From a virus: 64,000 nucleotides of DNA. Of the stretch, positions 20,210-28,725 are shown piece after piece; position 1 is the stretch's first letter; each line of letters starts with the position of its first letter. The notes beneath the pieces were generated by a model, which searched no databases, was not told the origin of the DNA, and saw only the letters and a program-made list of their open reading frames with translations. The stretch covers positions 1 through 64,000 of IMG/VR virus record IMGVR_UViG_3300020061_000001, one strand, 5' to 3'. A program made the position numbers and the translations under genes.

Positions 20210-20587
20210 TTATTCGTCAAGGAAAATCTCACAACGAGGGTTCGTTCTATCTAGACCACCATACTGTAGTTGAATACCATCTACAAACTTCTGATTATCA
20301 TCTTCTATCACACCAGCCTTTACTAATGTGTCTAATATAGAGCTGCATTGATTATCGAGATCGTGACGACGAAGGTCTCCATTAAAGAACACCATCGTTA
20401 TTGATATGGGATAACCTGTTACTCGTAACCCTTTGAATTGTTTTTTAAGTTCCGGCAGAGCGAGAGCTTCCCAGGATGAGAATCTTTTACTTGGAAAACT
20501 TCGCCCACTTCTTGTGTTGATACGACTATTCTTTTTTGAGGGAACAGTCCCTGTGGCCGTTAATTTCATTTTTATTTTTCCGTCCAT
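20210..20587 (-). CDS. rusA: RusA-family Holliday junction resolvase
   Basis: 125 residues with the family hallmarks VPSKKNSR near the N-terminus, DLRRHDLDNQ (catalytic Asp), ILDTLVKAGVIEDDNQKFVDGI and a closing GGLDRTNPRCEIFL. RusA cleaves four-way DNA junctions at CC sites, resolving recombination or replication intermediates. Its N-terminus overlaps the preceding endonuclease fragment by 16 nt. Confidence 0.92.
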   Translation of the reverse strand: MDGKIKMKLTATGTVPSKKNSRINTRSGRSFPSKRFSSWEALALPELKKQFKGLRVTGYPISITMVFFNGDLRRHDLDNQCSSILDTLVKAGVIEDDNQKFVDGIQLQYGGLDRTNPRCEIFLDE

Positions 20588-21069
20588 AATTTATATTTTC
20601 TGTTTACAAAGGTTCTTGAGACACCAAGTACTCTCCCTACGGCAGCATAGCTCATCCCGCTATTTCTGAATTGAATTAACTTTTTAATGTCCACTTTACT
20701 TTTCGACTTAGTTTCAGATATTCTTTTCCTGTCTTCTAGTGTGTGATGTTTGCCATAAAAAGAGTTTTTTTCTCCCGACATATATTCACCATTGCCCTTG
20801 TTCCACACGGGATAGGATAGCTTCATACCTTTTCTTGCTTCACTTATATGCAGAGCATGTTCTGCGGACTTTTTCTTTCCAAGATTGCCTACAGATACTT
20901 TTCTGTTTCTATCTTCCGTGTATGTCCAGCTGTCGTCTCCGTTCGGTATAGCAATATTACAAAGAGGTTTTAGCTTGTTGATATAAAATATCTCTTTTGG
21001 TGTCAACCCTTCGACGGGTATATTATCTTCTAAAACTGAAAACTCTAAGTCGTTATATTTATTGTACAT
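20572..21069 (-). pseudogene. GIY-YIG endonuclease, C-terminal part after in-frame TGA
   Basis: 165 residues carrying the C-terminal part of a GIY-YIG homing nuclease, with NUMOD3-type DNA-contact motif (GEKNSFYGKHHTLEDRKRIS) and a helix-turn-helix (MSYAAVGRVLGVSRTFVNRKY). The ATG at 21069 directly follows an in-frame TGA ending the catalytic part, so the two make one frame interrupted by a single codon. It is probably a nonsense mutation of TGG, or a site of stop-restart. Confidence 0.75.
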
Positions 21070-21213
21070 TCATTGTAGATAAGTATTGCAATGTTTATTT
21101 CTTTTAAGTTCATATTTATGTTGGAGCCATCTATTTTTTATGTTTCTAGACTGACCAATGTACAAGACCGTGCCATCTCTTTTTATTTGATATATTCCTA
21201 TTTTTGTTTCCAT
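21070..21213 (-). pseudogene. GIY-YIG endonuclease, catalytic N-terminal part
   Basis: 47 residues with GIYQIKRDGTVLYIGQS, the GIY-YIG core, plus NRWLQHKYE. Ends at TGA (21070-21072) immediately followed by ATG in the same frame. Replacing TGA by TGG would give YLQWMYNKY, a natural continuation. The catalytic Glu region lies in the downstream part, so neither piece alone should be an active nuclease. Confidence 0.75.
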
Positions 21214-21284
21214 ATTTTAATTATAAACTTTTGCGTTTTTCGTTGGGGTTGTTTCATACTCTAAGTATGAGCATAATATTTTAA

Positions 21285-21518
21285 TCAGTCAAGTGGAAAT
21301 GTACCAAGATGGTTTTTACATTCGTCAAATGTTTCTGAACCATTAAATGTTTTTAGGCAGTTGTTGCAAAAATATTTGCGTTCATTACTATGTGTTGTCG
21401 CTTCACCCTGAACACTGTGAAGTATCATGCCCTCCATATCTATTGGCCCAGTATAGCGAACTCCATTTGTCACCTCTATGAGGGTTATGTTTTTAATTAT
21501 ACACGGTGTATTTTCCAT
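21285..21518 (-). CDS. Small zinc-finger-like protein
   Basis: About 77 residues from MENTPC (21518), preferred over the GTG at 21530 because it has AGGTG upstream. CNNC plus C and H near the C-terminus (CNNCLKTF, DECKNHLG) look like one zinc site. It overlaps the helicase 3' end by 26 nt. Confidence 0.6.
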   Translation of the reverse strand: MENTPCIIKNITLIEVTNGVRYTGPIDMEGMILHSVQGEATTHSNERKYFCNNCLKTFNGSETFDECKNHLGTFPLD

Positions 21519-22425
21519 CAGTCCGAACACCTTTCACCTGGATTAAAACTTTCTGATGAAATAATCCTCTCGGAGACTTTGTACGATGTTTTTCTAGTTT
21601 CAAAACAATCTCTATAATGCCTTGGTCCATAAAGTTTTGGTTTTTTGGCTTGTTAATCATGAAGACAATATCAGAGTCTTGTTCGATTGCTGAACTGCCC
21701 TTTAGGTCTGACACAGTCGCCTCGCCACTTGAGCCAGAACGTGTCTTGCTAACATGACTAATCATAATGATGGGGATATTCTCATTGATCGCAAGGCGCT
21801 TAATCTTAGCCATAGCTGTGTCAATCTGTTGACGCTCTTCTGTCCCTGGTTCTTGTTTAGCTAAGAATCCTAAGTGGTCGATTAAAAGAATATCAGGTTT
21901 ATGTTTTTTGACAATCGCTTTTACGTGTTCGGCACTAACTGTTAATTCCGTTTGGATAATGAAGTTTTCTTTTAGTGTGTCATGATCTGCTTTATCCACC
22001 ATGTTGAACAAACGAGTACTCACCTCAGCGGGTGTCATTTCCATAGTAATCATAACGACCTTTTTAAGAGTATTTGCTGCTAGCTGCGCAACAATATTCA
22101 TAGCTACCATCGTTTTACCGAAGTTAGAAGGCGCTGCAATGATTATCAGCTCACCACCACGAAAGCCCATGGTGGCACGGTCGAAGTAAGGGAGACCGCA
22201 ACCAAAGCCCTCGAACTTATTGAAGTGTTTTTGGCGCTCGATAGCTGTTGCATACATATCACCAAACGTAACAGTCTTGGTCATACCGACTTCTTTAGCT
22301 GCTTGGAGCGCGTAGTTATACTTAATAGCATCCATGACTTTAGCTTGTTGAGGCTCATCCATATCGGCGAACTGCTCAACAATTCGATTTACAGCTTTTT
22401 GTTTCCAGTCTTTTTTCTCAGCCAT
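21493..22425 (-). CDS. DnaB-like replicative helicase (RecA-fold)
   Basis: 310 residues. Walker A APSNFGKT (about 97-104), Walker B DILLIDHLGFL, a sensor-like IIMISHVSKTR and the DnaB-type DLKGSSAIEQDSD. It lacks the long N-terminal domain of cellular DnaB (usual length about 450), as in compact phage helicases. It would unwind DNA at the fork, loaded by the neighbouring initiator. Confidence 0.9.
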   Translation of the reverse strand: MAEKKDWKQKAVNRIVEQFADMDEPQQAKVMDAIKYNYALQAAKEVGMTKTVTFGDMYATAIERQKHFNKFEGFGCGLPYFDRATMGFRGGELIIIAAPSNFGKTMVAMNIVAQLAANTLKKVVMITMEMTPAEVSTRLFNMVDKADHDTLKENFIIQTELTVSAEHVKAIVKKHKPDILLIDHLGFLAKQEPGTEERQQIDTAMAKIKRLAINENIPIIMISHVSKTRSGSSGEATVSDLKGSSAIEQDSDIVFMINKPKNQNFMDQGIIEIVLKLEKHRTKSPRGLFHQKVLIQVKGVRTDGKYTVYN

Positions 22426-22723
22426 TTAATTGCTCCCTTAAAAATTCAATTCCTTCATCAATTTGTTCCAATATGTTATCGTAAATTCTTAATTTATCAA
22501 CATAATCTGGTTCATTTGTGCGTGGAAGCCAGAACTCACGTTTTTTTACATAGTGTTTCTTAGATTCTTCATACCAATTAATCATTCGTATGTCTTCATC
22601 CCTTGCCTCAAACTCTTGCATTGCATCATGAGCTGCCCACATCATATCTGTAGTAGCATCTTCTGGCATCGGCATATCACCAAGCCACATCTTCCAGTAT
22701 TCTGGAGTAACGAGACTTGTCAT
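22418..22723 (-). CDS. Hypothetical replication-operon protein
   Basis: 101 residues, acidic, Trp/Met/Glu-rich and helical. It sits between the helicase and the initiator with 1-8 nt overlaps on both sides. It may be a helicase accessory by position, with no motif to prove it. Confidence 0.65.
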   Translation of the reverse strand: MTSLVTPEYWKMWLGDMPMPEDATTDMMWAAHDAMQEFEARDEDIRMINWYEESKKHYVKKREFWLPRTNEPDYVDKLRIYDNILEQIDEGIEFLREQLNG

Positions 22724-23394
22724 TACATAAATTCTCCCCCTCCTGTAGTACTATCCATCTTAACTTCAAATAATCCCATCCAACCACGATCAATAGATTG
22801 TTGCAAGCACATTGCTTGTTTAGCTGGGTTCTTGGGGTACATATCTTCTAGCTTTTTAACCCAACCCTTGACGGCACGGGTAGTTGGGGCTTTCTTACGC
22901 TCAATACGGTCTTCTACGAAGTCTTGAAGAGTCTCGCGTAAAGCCTCTGGTTGTTTAGCGATTATACTTTTAATTGTCTCTGGTGGTGGGCCAGTTTTTT
23001 TAACTACTCTTTTAGTAGGTTCTATATCTATTATAGACTCATCATCTAAGCCAAAATGCTCACGAATATCAACTGGTAATGATGCTAGTTCTTTGTCTTT
23101 ATTCTCGCCTCCGTAGCGTCCACCAACTGCTGTAACATGACCCTTTAACAAGCCCACATATCCATTAAATAGATCAATATAGCCCATCTTTTGTAGTTGT
23201 TCAAGCCCAGCTTCTATAGAATTGCTAGATACACCCGTACAAAGAGTTGCAAGATGTTTATTTAATTTAAAAACATTTAAATAGCCTTTATCTGGACAAG
23301 ATAGCAAATAAAGATACACCATTTTTGTATCTAAATGCAATACTACATACTCGTCGGACTTCCAAAAGTCCTTTTTAATAATTGATGTGTTCAT
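22723..23394 (-). CDS. Replication initiator / helicase loader-like protein
   Basis: 223 residues. The N-terminal 85 fit a winged helix (KMVYLYLLSC, SIEAGLEQLQKMGYIDLF). The C-terminal segment (LQDFVEDRIERKKAPTTRAVKGWVKKLEDMYP) matches the helical tail of phage replication proteins of the DnaD/DnaT type. It is the first gene of the replication operon and lies directly beside the candidate origin. Confidence 0.75.
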   Translation of the reverse strand: MNTSIIKKDFWKSDEYVVLHLDTKMVYLYLLSCPDKGYLNVFKLNKHLATLCTGVSSNSIEAGLEQLQKMGYIDLFNGYVGLLKGHVTAVGGRYGGENKDKELASLPVDIREHFGLDDESIIDIEPTKRVVKKTGPPPETIKSIIAKQPEALRETLQDFVEDRIERKKAPTTRAVKGWVKKLEDMYPKNPAKQAMCLQQSIDRGWMGLFEVKMDSTTGGGEFM

Positions 23395-23435
23395 GTTTGT
23401 TATACCCTCGTTTTTCGATTCCCCTTGTGTTTTGA

Positions 23436-23464
23436 ATTATGCGCCTTTTCCAACGTAAACACAA
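23436..23464 (-). promoter_or_regulatory. Phage consensus promoter of replication operon
   Basis: TTGTGT (23459-23464), 17 bp, CATAAT (23436-23441), minus strand. It drives the initiator, helicase and RusA genes. Confidence 0.85.
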
Positions 23465-23489
23465 GCTTATTTTGAAAGATTTTTCATAT

Positions 23490-23695
23490 AATTGGTTGAC
23501 ATATAAGCGAAAGCGGTGTAGCATAGCGATAGTGTGTGGGTTATACCACAACTACGTCGTAGTTAGCTCACGATAGCGTAAGGGTTAGGCGTTTTTAAAC
23601 CCTTACCCAACTGTGTAAATTAACAGAGGTTAGCGTAAGGGTTATCAAGCATAGATAAGAATAAGAATATAAATAAGAATAAGAATAAAAAGAAA
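23490..23695. other. Candidate replication origin
   Basis: A non-coding stretch at the point where gene orientation flips. It holds two exact 14-nt repeats TAGCGTAAGGGTTA (23574 and 23631), an inverted copy of their core (AACCCTTAC, 23598), a 15-nt palindrome around 23557 and a TGTGG/CCACA hairpin. An AT-rich run of ATAAGA repeats (23655-23692) looks like an unwinding element. TTGACA-N17-TAGCAT (23496-23524) could prime transcription. Confidence 0.7.
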
Positions 23696-23699
23696 ACGC

Positions 23700-23728
23700 T
23701 TGCGTTTTAATTAAAAGTGCGATATAAT
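23700..23728 (+). promoter_or_regulatory. Promoter of right arm
   Basis: TTGCGT (23700-23705), 17 bp, TATAAT (23723-23728). It drives the exonuclease and the long plus-strand gene run. Confidence 0.85.
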
Positions 23729-23753
23729 GTGGGAAAAGGGGTTAAATACAAAA

Positions 23754-24611
23754 ATGAGTGAAAAAGACAGCGAGCGTGGGATTGATACCTTACAGGTACG
23801 AGAACCAAATCTCTTGGCCTATGATATAGAGTGTACAGGTTTACTTGGTTATAGTTACGGGGTTTGGGAGACCAATATTCATAAAGTGATTGAACAACCA
23901 ATTTTGCTTTCCTTTTCTTATGCATGGGTTGACCCAAGTAGATTATCGGACCCTAAATATGAACCAAAAGTTCATTGTCGTACAATCGCTCAAATGGAAA
24001 CGTATTCCTGGGACCCGAAAGATGACACATTACTTGTTAAAGAATTGTATCAATTATTTACAAAAACAGATATAACCCTTGGTCATAACTCGAAACAATT
24101 CGATGACAAGATGGCAAATATGTTCTTTATTAAGCATAAACTTAAACCAGTTGTTCCCCACCAACAGCTCGATACTAAATTGATTGCGAAACAGATTATG
24201 CGTCTTCCTAGCTACTCTCTCAATTACTTGAGTGACTTCTTAGGTAAAGGACGTAAAACAGAAACAACCCATGCTGATTTATGGTGGGATATTATCTGTG
24301 GTGGCGCTGCTGGTCTAAAAGCTGCTAAAAAGATGGCGATTTATAATAACCAAGATGTTAAATTGACGATTGATGACTTTAGGGTGTTATTTCCTTGGTA
24401 TCGTTCACCAGTTAGCTTACTTAGGATTGCTAATCTTGAGCTTGCTTGTCCTTATTGTCTACAATCTGATTACCATGAAGAGGGTACTCGAGCAACCAAG
24501 ACTGGTCGCTACCAGCGTTATCAGTGTAATGTTGAGGGATGTTATGGTTGGTTTAGTGAGCGTAGCGCGATTAAGAAGAAGGATGGCGATATACCGCCAG
24601 CGTTCGTATAA
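23754..24611 (+). CDS. DEDD 3'-5' exonuclease with zinc ribbon
   Basis: About 285 residues from MSEKDSE (23754). An upstream in-frame ATG at 23727 lies inside the -10 box and is rejected. Exo I AYDIECTG, Exo II LGHNSKQFDDKMA and Exo III YNNQDVKLT mark a DnaQ-like DEDDy nuclease. A C-terminal zinc ribbon (CPYC and CNVEGC) follows. Likely proofreading or DNA-processing nuclease, first gene right of the origin. Confidence 0.88.
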   Translation: MSEKDSERGIDTLQVREPNLLAYDIECTGLLGYSYGVWETNIHKVIEQPILLSFSYAWVDPSRLSDPKYEPKVHCRTIAQMETYSWDPKDDTLLVKELYQLFTKTDITLGHNSKQFDDKMANMFFIKHKLKPVVPHQQLDTKLIAKQIMRLPSYSLNYLSDFLGKGRKTETTHADLWWDIICGGAAGLKAAKKMAIYNNQDVKLTIDDFRVLFPWYRSPVSLLRIANLELACPYCLQSDYHEEGTRATKTGRYQRYQCNVEGCYGWFSERSAIKKKDGDIPPAFV

Positions 24612-24871
24612 TGGAACACAAAGTTGTTAAAAGAGGCAGGATAACTTATTACCTAAGTGATACATCGGTAGTCGTGAATGTCGGAGGTTCTCAATATATC
24701 TCTTACAACATTTACAATAGCCCTAGTCGTTCGAGCTTAGCAGAGTTTAAGAAGAGAATCCTTGCCTCAAAAGAGAATCAATATGACAATGTTGTAGATC
24801 AGATGGATTTAGCGCAGAAATGTAAACTTATTGGCACAGGAACAAGGAAGCCAGATTGGATAACAGAATAA
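24611..24871 (+). CDS. Hypothetical protein
   Basis: 86 residues, mixed charge, with a beta-rich first half and KPDWITE end. TAATG couplings link it to both neighbours. No family recognised. Confidence 0.65.
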   Translation: MEHKVVKRGRITYYLSDTSVVVNVGGSQYISYNIYNSPSRSSLAEFKKRILASKENQYDNVVDQMDLAQKCKLIGTGTRKPDWITE

Positions 24872-25119
24872 TGAACACAGAGCCAATTACATTCGCTAAT
24901 CTTATCCGCGCAATAGATGATATACAGGTTCCTCCCTCTAGGCTAAAACTTTCTCAAAAGACATTTAATGACTTTTATGATATGGCAACAGCAGATTTGG
25001 AAAATGTAGAAGTTGATAAAACAAAAGATAGACCTTTTGACCCTAACTCTACGGTATTTGGGATAAGAATAGTTTTGGATAATAGAATGAAATATGGTAA
25101 TTGGAGATTTGAAAAATGA
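24871..25119 (+). CDS. Hypothetical protein
   Basis: 82 residues from MNTEPIT at the TAATG overlap. Acidic and soluble. The FDPNSTVFGIRIVLDNRM segment has the look of a short conserved phage domain of unknown function. Confidence 0.6.
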   Translation: MNTEPITFANLIRAIDDIQVPPSRLKLSQKTFNDFYDMATADLENVEVDKTKDRPFDPNSTVFGIRIVLDNRMKYGNWRFEK

Positions 25120-25334
25120 CAAATATTAAGACATTGTGGAAAAAATACACAAGAACGCAAGAACAGCGTGTAATGTTCTGTACTTACGTTATCATGGGTC
25201 TAATAGGACTCGCAATTTGTATAGCTGTCCCTCCTTTGTTTATTATTGGATTATTTTTCTTAGTAGTTATTCTTATCCTTTCTGGTATCGGTTGGCTTAT
25301 TTCATTATGGGTAAAGAAAGGGGATGATTACTAA
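25116..25334 (+). CDS. Small two-helix membrane protein
   Basis: 72 residues. Basic N-terminus followed by two membrane helices (about 20-38 and 42-64), ending KKGDDY. ATGA and TAATG overlaps with both neighbours. Function unknown. Confidence 0.65.
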   Translation: MTNIKTLWKKYTRTQEQRVMFCTYVIMGLIGLAICIAVPPLFIIGLFFLVVILILSGIGWLISLWVKKGDDY

Positions 25335-25708
25335 TGGTAGTTGGATTTGATTATTGGCAGGTTATTAGCCACTATCCAGATGAGATGTGGATGATTGCTG
25401 ATGGATTAGTTGAGACTGGCCATGAAGTGCATGTTATCAGTGCTATTGGTAAGACAAGAGTGGGTACAATCGCTGCTGACGTAAAGAGTAAATGGCCTAA
25501 CTTTCCCTCAAATAAGGTACACGAAGTAGTGTTTAGGAAGTCTCGTGAGTCCCCAGAGCTTAAGCTTGCTAAATGTCAAGAGCTAGGCATTGAGATGTTC
25601 TTCGATGACCGACAGGATGTTTGTGATCTATTAAATTCCAATGGTATCTTGGCTTTTAAAGTACCAAGAAAAAGCGATACTACAGATTTAGGCGGTGAAC
25701 GTGTTTGA
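25334..25708 (+). CDS. HAD-like phosphatase
   Basis: 124 residues. VGFDYWQVI near the N-terminus and MFFDDRQDVC near the end fit HAD motifs I and IV, though the second Asp of DxD is replaced by Trp context. Length and layout recall small deoxyribonucleotidase-like HAD proteins. Probable nucleotide or phosphate hydrolase, moderate certainty. Confidence 0.6.
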   Translation: MVVGFDYWQVISHYPDEMWMIADGLVETGHEVHVISAIGKTRVGTIAADVKSKWPNFPSNKVHEVVFRKSRESPELKLAKCQELGIEMFFDDRQDVCDLLNSNGILAFKVPRKSDTTDLGGERV

Positions 25709-25955
25709 AATTCCTATAACAAAAGACTTTAATGATAAAGAAATAATTGGTTATGTTACATTTACTCCAAAGTTCAAGAAAGAATATGAAGAAAACCTTG
25801 AGATGAGTGGACCAAATAGCGATAATATTTGGGTACTGAGTCCGGCTTATATATCTGATTTTCCAGACGAAGATGGCGTTATACATACAGCAGAGCTGAT
25901 AGGACTTGGTGTTATACCAGCATATCGCGCAGTAAATAAAAGGACAAAAAAATGA
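25695..25955 (+). CDS. Hypothetical protein
   Basis: About 84-86 residues with a GTG start at 25695 or 25701, overlapping the HAD gene. Acidic, single domain, no motif recognised. The stop overlaps the glycosyltransferase-methyltransferase start. Confidence 0.55.
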   Translation: MNVFEIPITKDFNDKEIIGYVTFTPKFKKEYEENLEMSGPNSDNIWVLSPAYISDFPDEDGVIHTAELIGLGVIPAYRAVNKRTKK

Positions 25956-27502
25956 AAATAACATACGTTGGAAATTATAGTGTAGACTTCACTACAGAAA
26001 ACCATATCGCTAAGACCCTTGAGAGCATGGGTCATGAAGTTGTTCGCATCCAAGAACTTGCTCATCATGACCCATCTTGGCTTCAAAGAGTGCCAGAGGA
26101 CACCGATCTATTTCTATATACACGTACTTGGGGCAAAATGGTAACACTTGCTGATCTTGCGATATTAAAGGAGCGAGGTATTCCAACAGCTTCTTATCAC
26201 CTTGATCTTTATGTTGGCCTTTCTAGACAATCTGGTATTGAGAGCGATCCGTTTTGGAGAACTGAATATGTATTTAGTGCAGATGGCGATCCTGAATCAC
26301 AAGCTTTCTTCGACAGTAAAGGAATTAATCATTACTGGCTTCTTCCCGGCGTGTTTGAACAAGAGTGTATCATGCTCCCTCCAAACAATGATGCTTCATT
26401 AAGCGGAGATGTCATCTTTGTTGGTGGAGGTGCAGAATACGGCCACAAAGAATGGGCTTATCGTTACGAGTTAGTAAAACATTTGGAGGATAAGTATGGA
26501 GAAAGATATAAAAAGTTTGGACATCCACAACGAACAGTCAGGGGTACAGAGCTTAATCAACTTTATGCAAACTCTAAAATCGCTGTTGGTGACTCTGTCA
26601 ATATTGGATTCAAACACAAAAACTATACGTCAGATCGTCTCTTTGAAAGTATTGGTCGCGGTGCTTTCACTATATATCCTCGGATTGAAGGTGTGGCTGA
26701 TCTTTTTCAAGAAAATGTAAATGCAGTCTTTTATGAATACGGAAATTTTGAAGAGCTTGATGAGAAGATAAATTACTATTTAGAGCATGATGAAGAGCGT
26801 GAAGCAATTCGCAAGGCAGGACACGAGTTCGTAAAGTCCTCTCAGACGTATTCTAAGCGCCTACAAGCCCTCTTAGATACTTTAGACGACGAAGGGGCGT
26901 TTGGTGATCCAAAGTCCCACACAGGCGACGTTTTTGAGGTTTCTGACAAAGCGACAACAATAACAGCAACACAAGAAATGAAAGGCAAACCATTGTCACC
27001 TATTAAACCAATTGATAAAGATTCAACAGCAATAGAAATTAAGCCAGATTTAAGAATAAACTTAGGGGCAGGTGAAGACGCATTTCCGGGTTGGATTAAT
27101 GTGGATATGATCGACTTGCCGAACATAGATGTTGTCCATAATTTGATGAAATTTCCTTATCCATTTGAAGACAATTCTGCTAGCGAGATCAAAGCAGTTG
27201 ATGTTATTGAGCATCTTCCTCCTTATATCGGCGAAGATCATGGCGTTATTAAGTTTCTGGAAGAATGTCATCGTATTTTGAAGCCAGGTGGGATATTGTA
27301 TATACAGACTCCAGGCTGGAAAGCAGAGTTCTTATGGATTGACCCGACACATGTAAGAGGGTTTGATATTCAGTCTATGGACTTCTTTGACCCGACAAAG
27401 CACTACGGAAAGACAACTGGTTTTTATAGTAAATGTAAGTTTAGTGTAAAAAGTGAGGAGTTGGAAAACCATAATATTAGATTCTGGATGGAAAAGATAT
27501 GA
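25952..27502 (+). CDS. Glycosyltransferase (GT-B) - SAM methyltransferase fusion
   Basis: 516 residues. Residues 1-310 resemble GT4/DUF3880-type GT-B transferases (VGNYSVDF, VIFVGGGAEYGH, YTSDRLFESIGRGAFTIYPR with acceptor Glu). A linker of about 50 leads to a class I methyltransferase (INLGAGEDAFPGWINVDM, DVIEHLPP, HRILKPGGILYIQTP). One enzyme could add and then methylate a sugar. It heads a carbohydrate-modification gene group. Confidence 0.82.
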   Translation: MKITYVGNYSVDFTTENHIAKTLESMGHEVVRIQELAHHDPSWLQRVPEDTDLFLYTRTWGKMVTLADLAILKERGIPTASYHLDLYVGLSRQSGIESDPFWRTEYVFSADGDPESQAFFDSKGINHYWLLPGVFEQECIMLPPNNDASLSGDVIFVGGGAEYGHKEWAYRYELVKHLEDKYGERYKKFGHPQRTVRGTELNQLYANSKIAVGDSVNIGFKHKNYTSDRLFESIGRGAFTIYPRIEGVADLFQENVNAVFYEYGNFEELDEKINYYLEHDEEREAIRKAGHEFVKSSQTYSKRLQALLDTLDDEGAFGDPKSHTGDVFEVSDKATTITATQEMKGKPLSPIKPIDKDSTAIEIKPDLRINLGAGEDAFPGWINVDMIDLPNIDVVHNLMKFPYPFEDNSASEIKAVDVIEHLPPYIGEDHGVIKFLEECHRILKPGGILYIQTPGWKAEFLWIDPTHVRGFDIQSMDFFDPTKHYGKTTGFYSKCKFSVKSEELENHNIRFWMEKI

Positions 27503-27612
27503 TAATTACAGCTGATGATGGAAGCAAATGGGAGATCATTAAACCACCAATCCCGTTAGGCGAAACAGAGACGCCATCATATTTTGTTTTGGCAGAGGTA
27601 GAAAGTGAATAA
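27499..27612 (+). CDS. Tiny hypothetical protein
   Basis: 37 residues, acidic, overlapping the fusion gene's stop (ATGA) and the next start by 8 nt. Begins MIITADDGSKWEI. Function unknown. Confidence 0.5.
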   Translation: MIITADDGSKWEIIKPPIPLGETETPSYFVLAEVESE

Positions 27613-28246
27613 GTTACTCATAATTAGCCCCCACTTCGATGACGCTATCCTTAGCGCTGGTCAATTCATGGCAGAACGCCCTGATACTACTGTTGTTACC
27701 GTTTTCGGTGGATATCCAGATGCTTCGGAGACTGTAGTAACCCCTTACGATTTAAAGTGCGGGTTCAAAAATGCCCAAGATGCAGTTTCAGAACGTCGCC
27801 GAGAGAATGATGCTGCCACTGCCTTATTAAGCGCGACAAATGTAGACCTAGATTTTCCTGATGGACAATACGGCGAAGATGTGACACAATCAGAGATAGC
27901 AGAAGTGCTGCAAAGAATTGTAGATGGTGGAGAATATGAAGGAATTTATGCCCCACTTGGGTTAGGGCACCCAGACCATTTAAGGGTAAGCGACGCAGTT
28001 CTTAGCTTAGAGACCGACTTGCCAGTCATGCTATGGGAGGACTTGCCAATTCGTGTCACAGAACCAGAGCTTGTTCCAACTAGGTTAAAAGAATTAGGTA
28101 TTGCATACAAGCCAGCCCGTACAATTCAAGAGAAATCTCGTATGGCAGATAAGATAAGAGCGCTTATGTGTTACAGCTCACAAATAGGGACAGGTATTTT
28201 AGACCCATATTTAATGTATGTACCGGAAAGGTTTTATAAAATATGA
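27605..28246 (+). CDS. PIG-L / LmbE-type deacetylase
   Basis: 213 residues. SPHFDDAILSAG (zinc ligands His/Asp-Asp) and LGHPDHLRVSDAV are family hallmarks of N-acetylglucosamine deacetylases. The GTG start at 27605 is supported by GAGG upstream. Together with flanking glycosyltransferases it suggests synthesis or remodelling of an amino sugar. Confidence 0.9.
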   Translation: MNKLLIISPHFDDAILSAGQFMAERPDTTVVTVFGGYPDASETVVTPYDLKCGFKNAQDAVSERRRENDAATALLSATNVDLDFPDGQYGEDVTQSEIAEVLQRIVDGGEYEGIYAPLGLGHPDHLRVSDAVLSLETDLPVMLWEDLPIRVTEPELVPTRLKELGIAYKPARTIQEKSRMADKIRALMCYSSQIGTGILDPYLMYVPERFYKI

Positions 28247-28725
28247 ATAATGCTTATGTAGTGACGGAAGGTGATTACTCTGACTATCATATAGTTGGTG
28301 TATTTACTGATGAAAAAAAGGCGGAACTTTTTGCTGGTGCTTTCTACGAGAGAAGAGTAGAAGAATATCCGCTTAATCCAGAAGCACCAAGTTATATTCA
28401 AAATGGTTATAAGATTTTTTATGTTAATATGTTTGAAAACGGCGAATTGCCTCAAAACCCTGCTGACTTTGATGTGTATGAACACGGTAGCGATAGATAT
28501 TCATGGGATTTAGATACACCAAATTTTATTAAGCATGAATACCCTCATTTCCACACCGGAGAAAGATGGTCACATGGTAAAGACGAAGATAAATTGCACA
28601 ATGGTGAATGGGTTATGGGGATAGATGTTTTGGCTAAAAACAAAAAACATGCTATAAAGATAGCAAATGAAAAAAGAGCACAACTGATTGCTACAAACAT
28701 GTGGGGCAAAAATGTTTCCGTTTAA
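28243..28725 (+). CDS. Hypothetical protein
   Basis: 160 residues, acidic and aromatic, with HGSDRYSWDLDTP and HFHTGERWSHGKDEDK clusters of His/Asp that might bind metal. It ends overlapping the next methyltransferase start. Family unknown. Confidence 0.65.
   Translation: MNNAYVVTEGDYSDYHIVGVFTDEKKAELFAGAFYERRVEEYPLNPEAPSYIQNGYKIFYVNMFENGELPQNPADFDVYEHGSDRYSWDLDTPNFIKHEYPHFHTGERWSHGKDEDKLHNGEWVMGIDVLAKNKKHAIKIANEKRAQLIATNMWGKNVSV

Noticed and set aside
23655-23692. ATAAGA tract as part of a CRISPR array or tandem-repeat gene
   Set aside because: Repeats are 6 nt, without spacers or coding content; an AT-rich origin element fits better. No CRISPR array was seen anywhere in the window.
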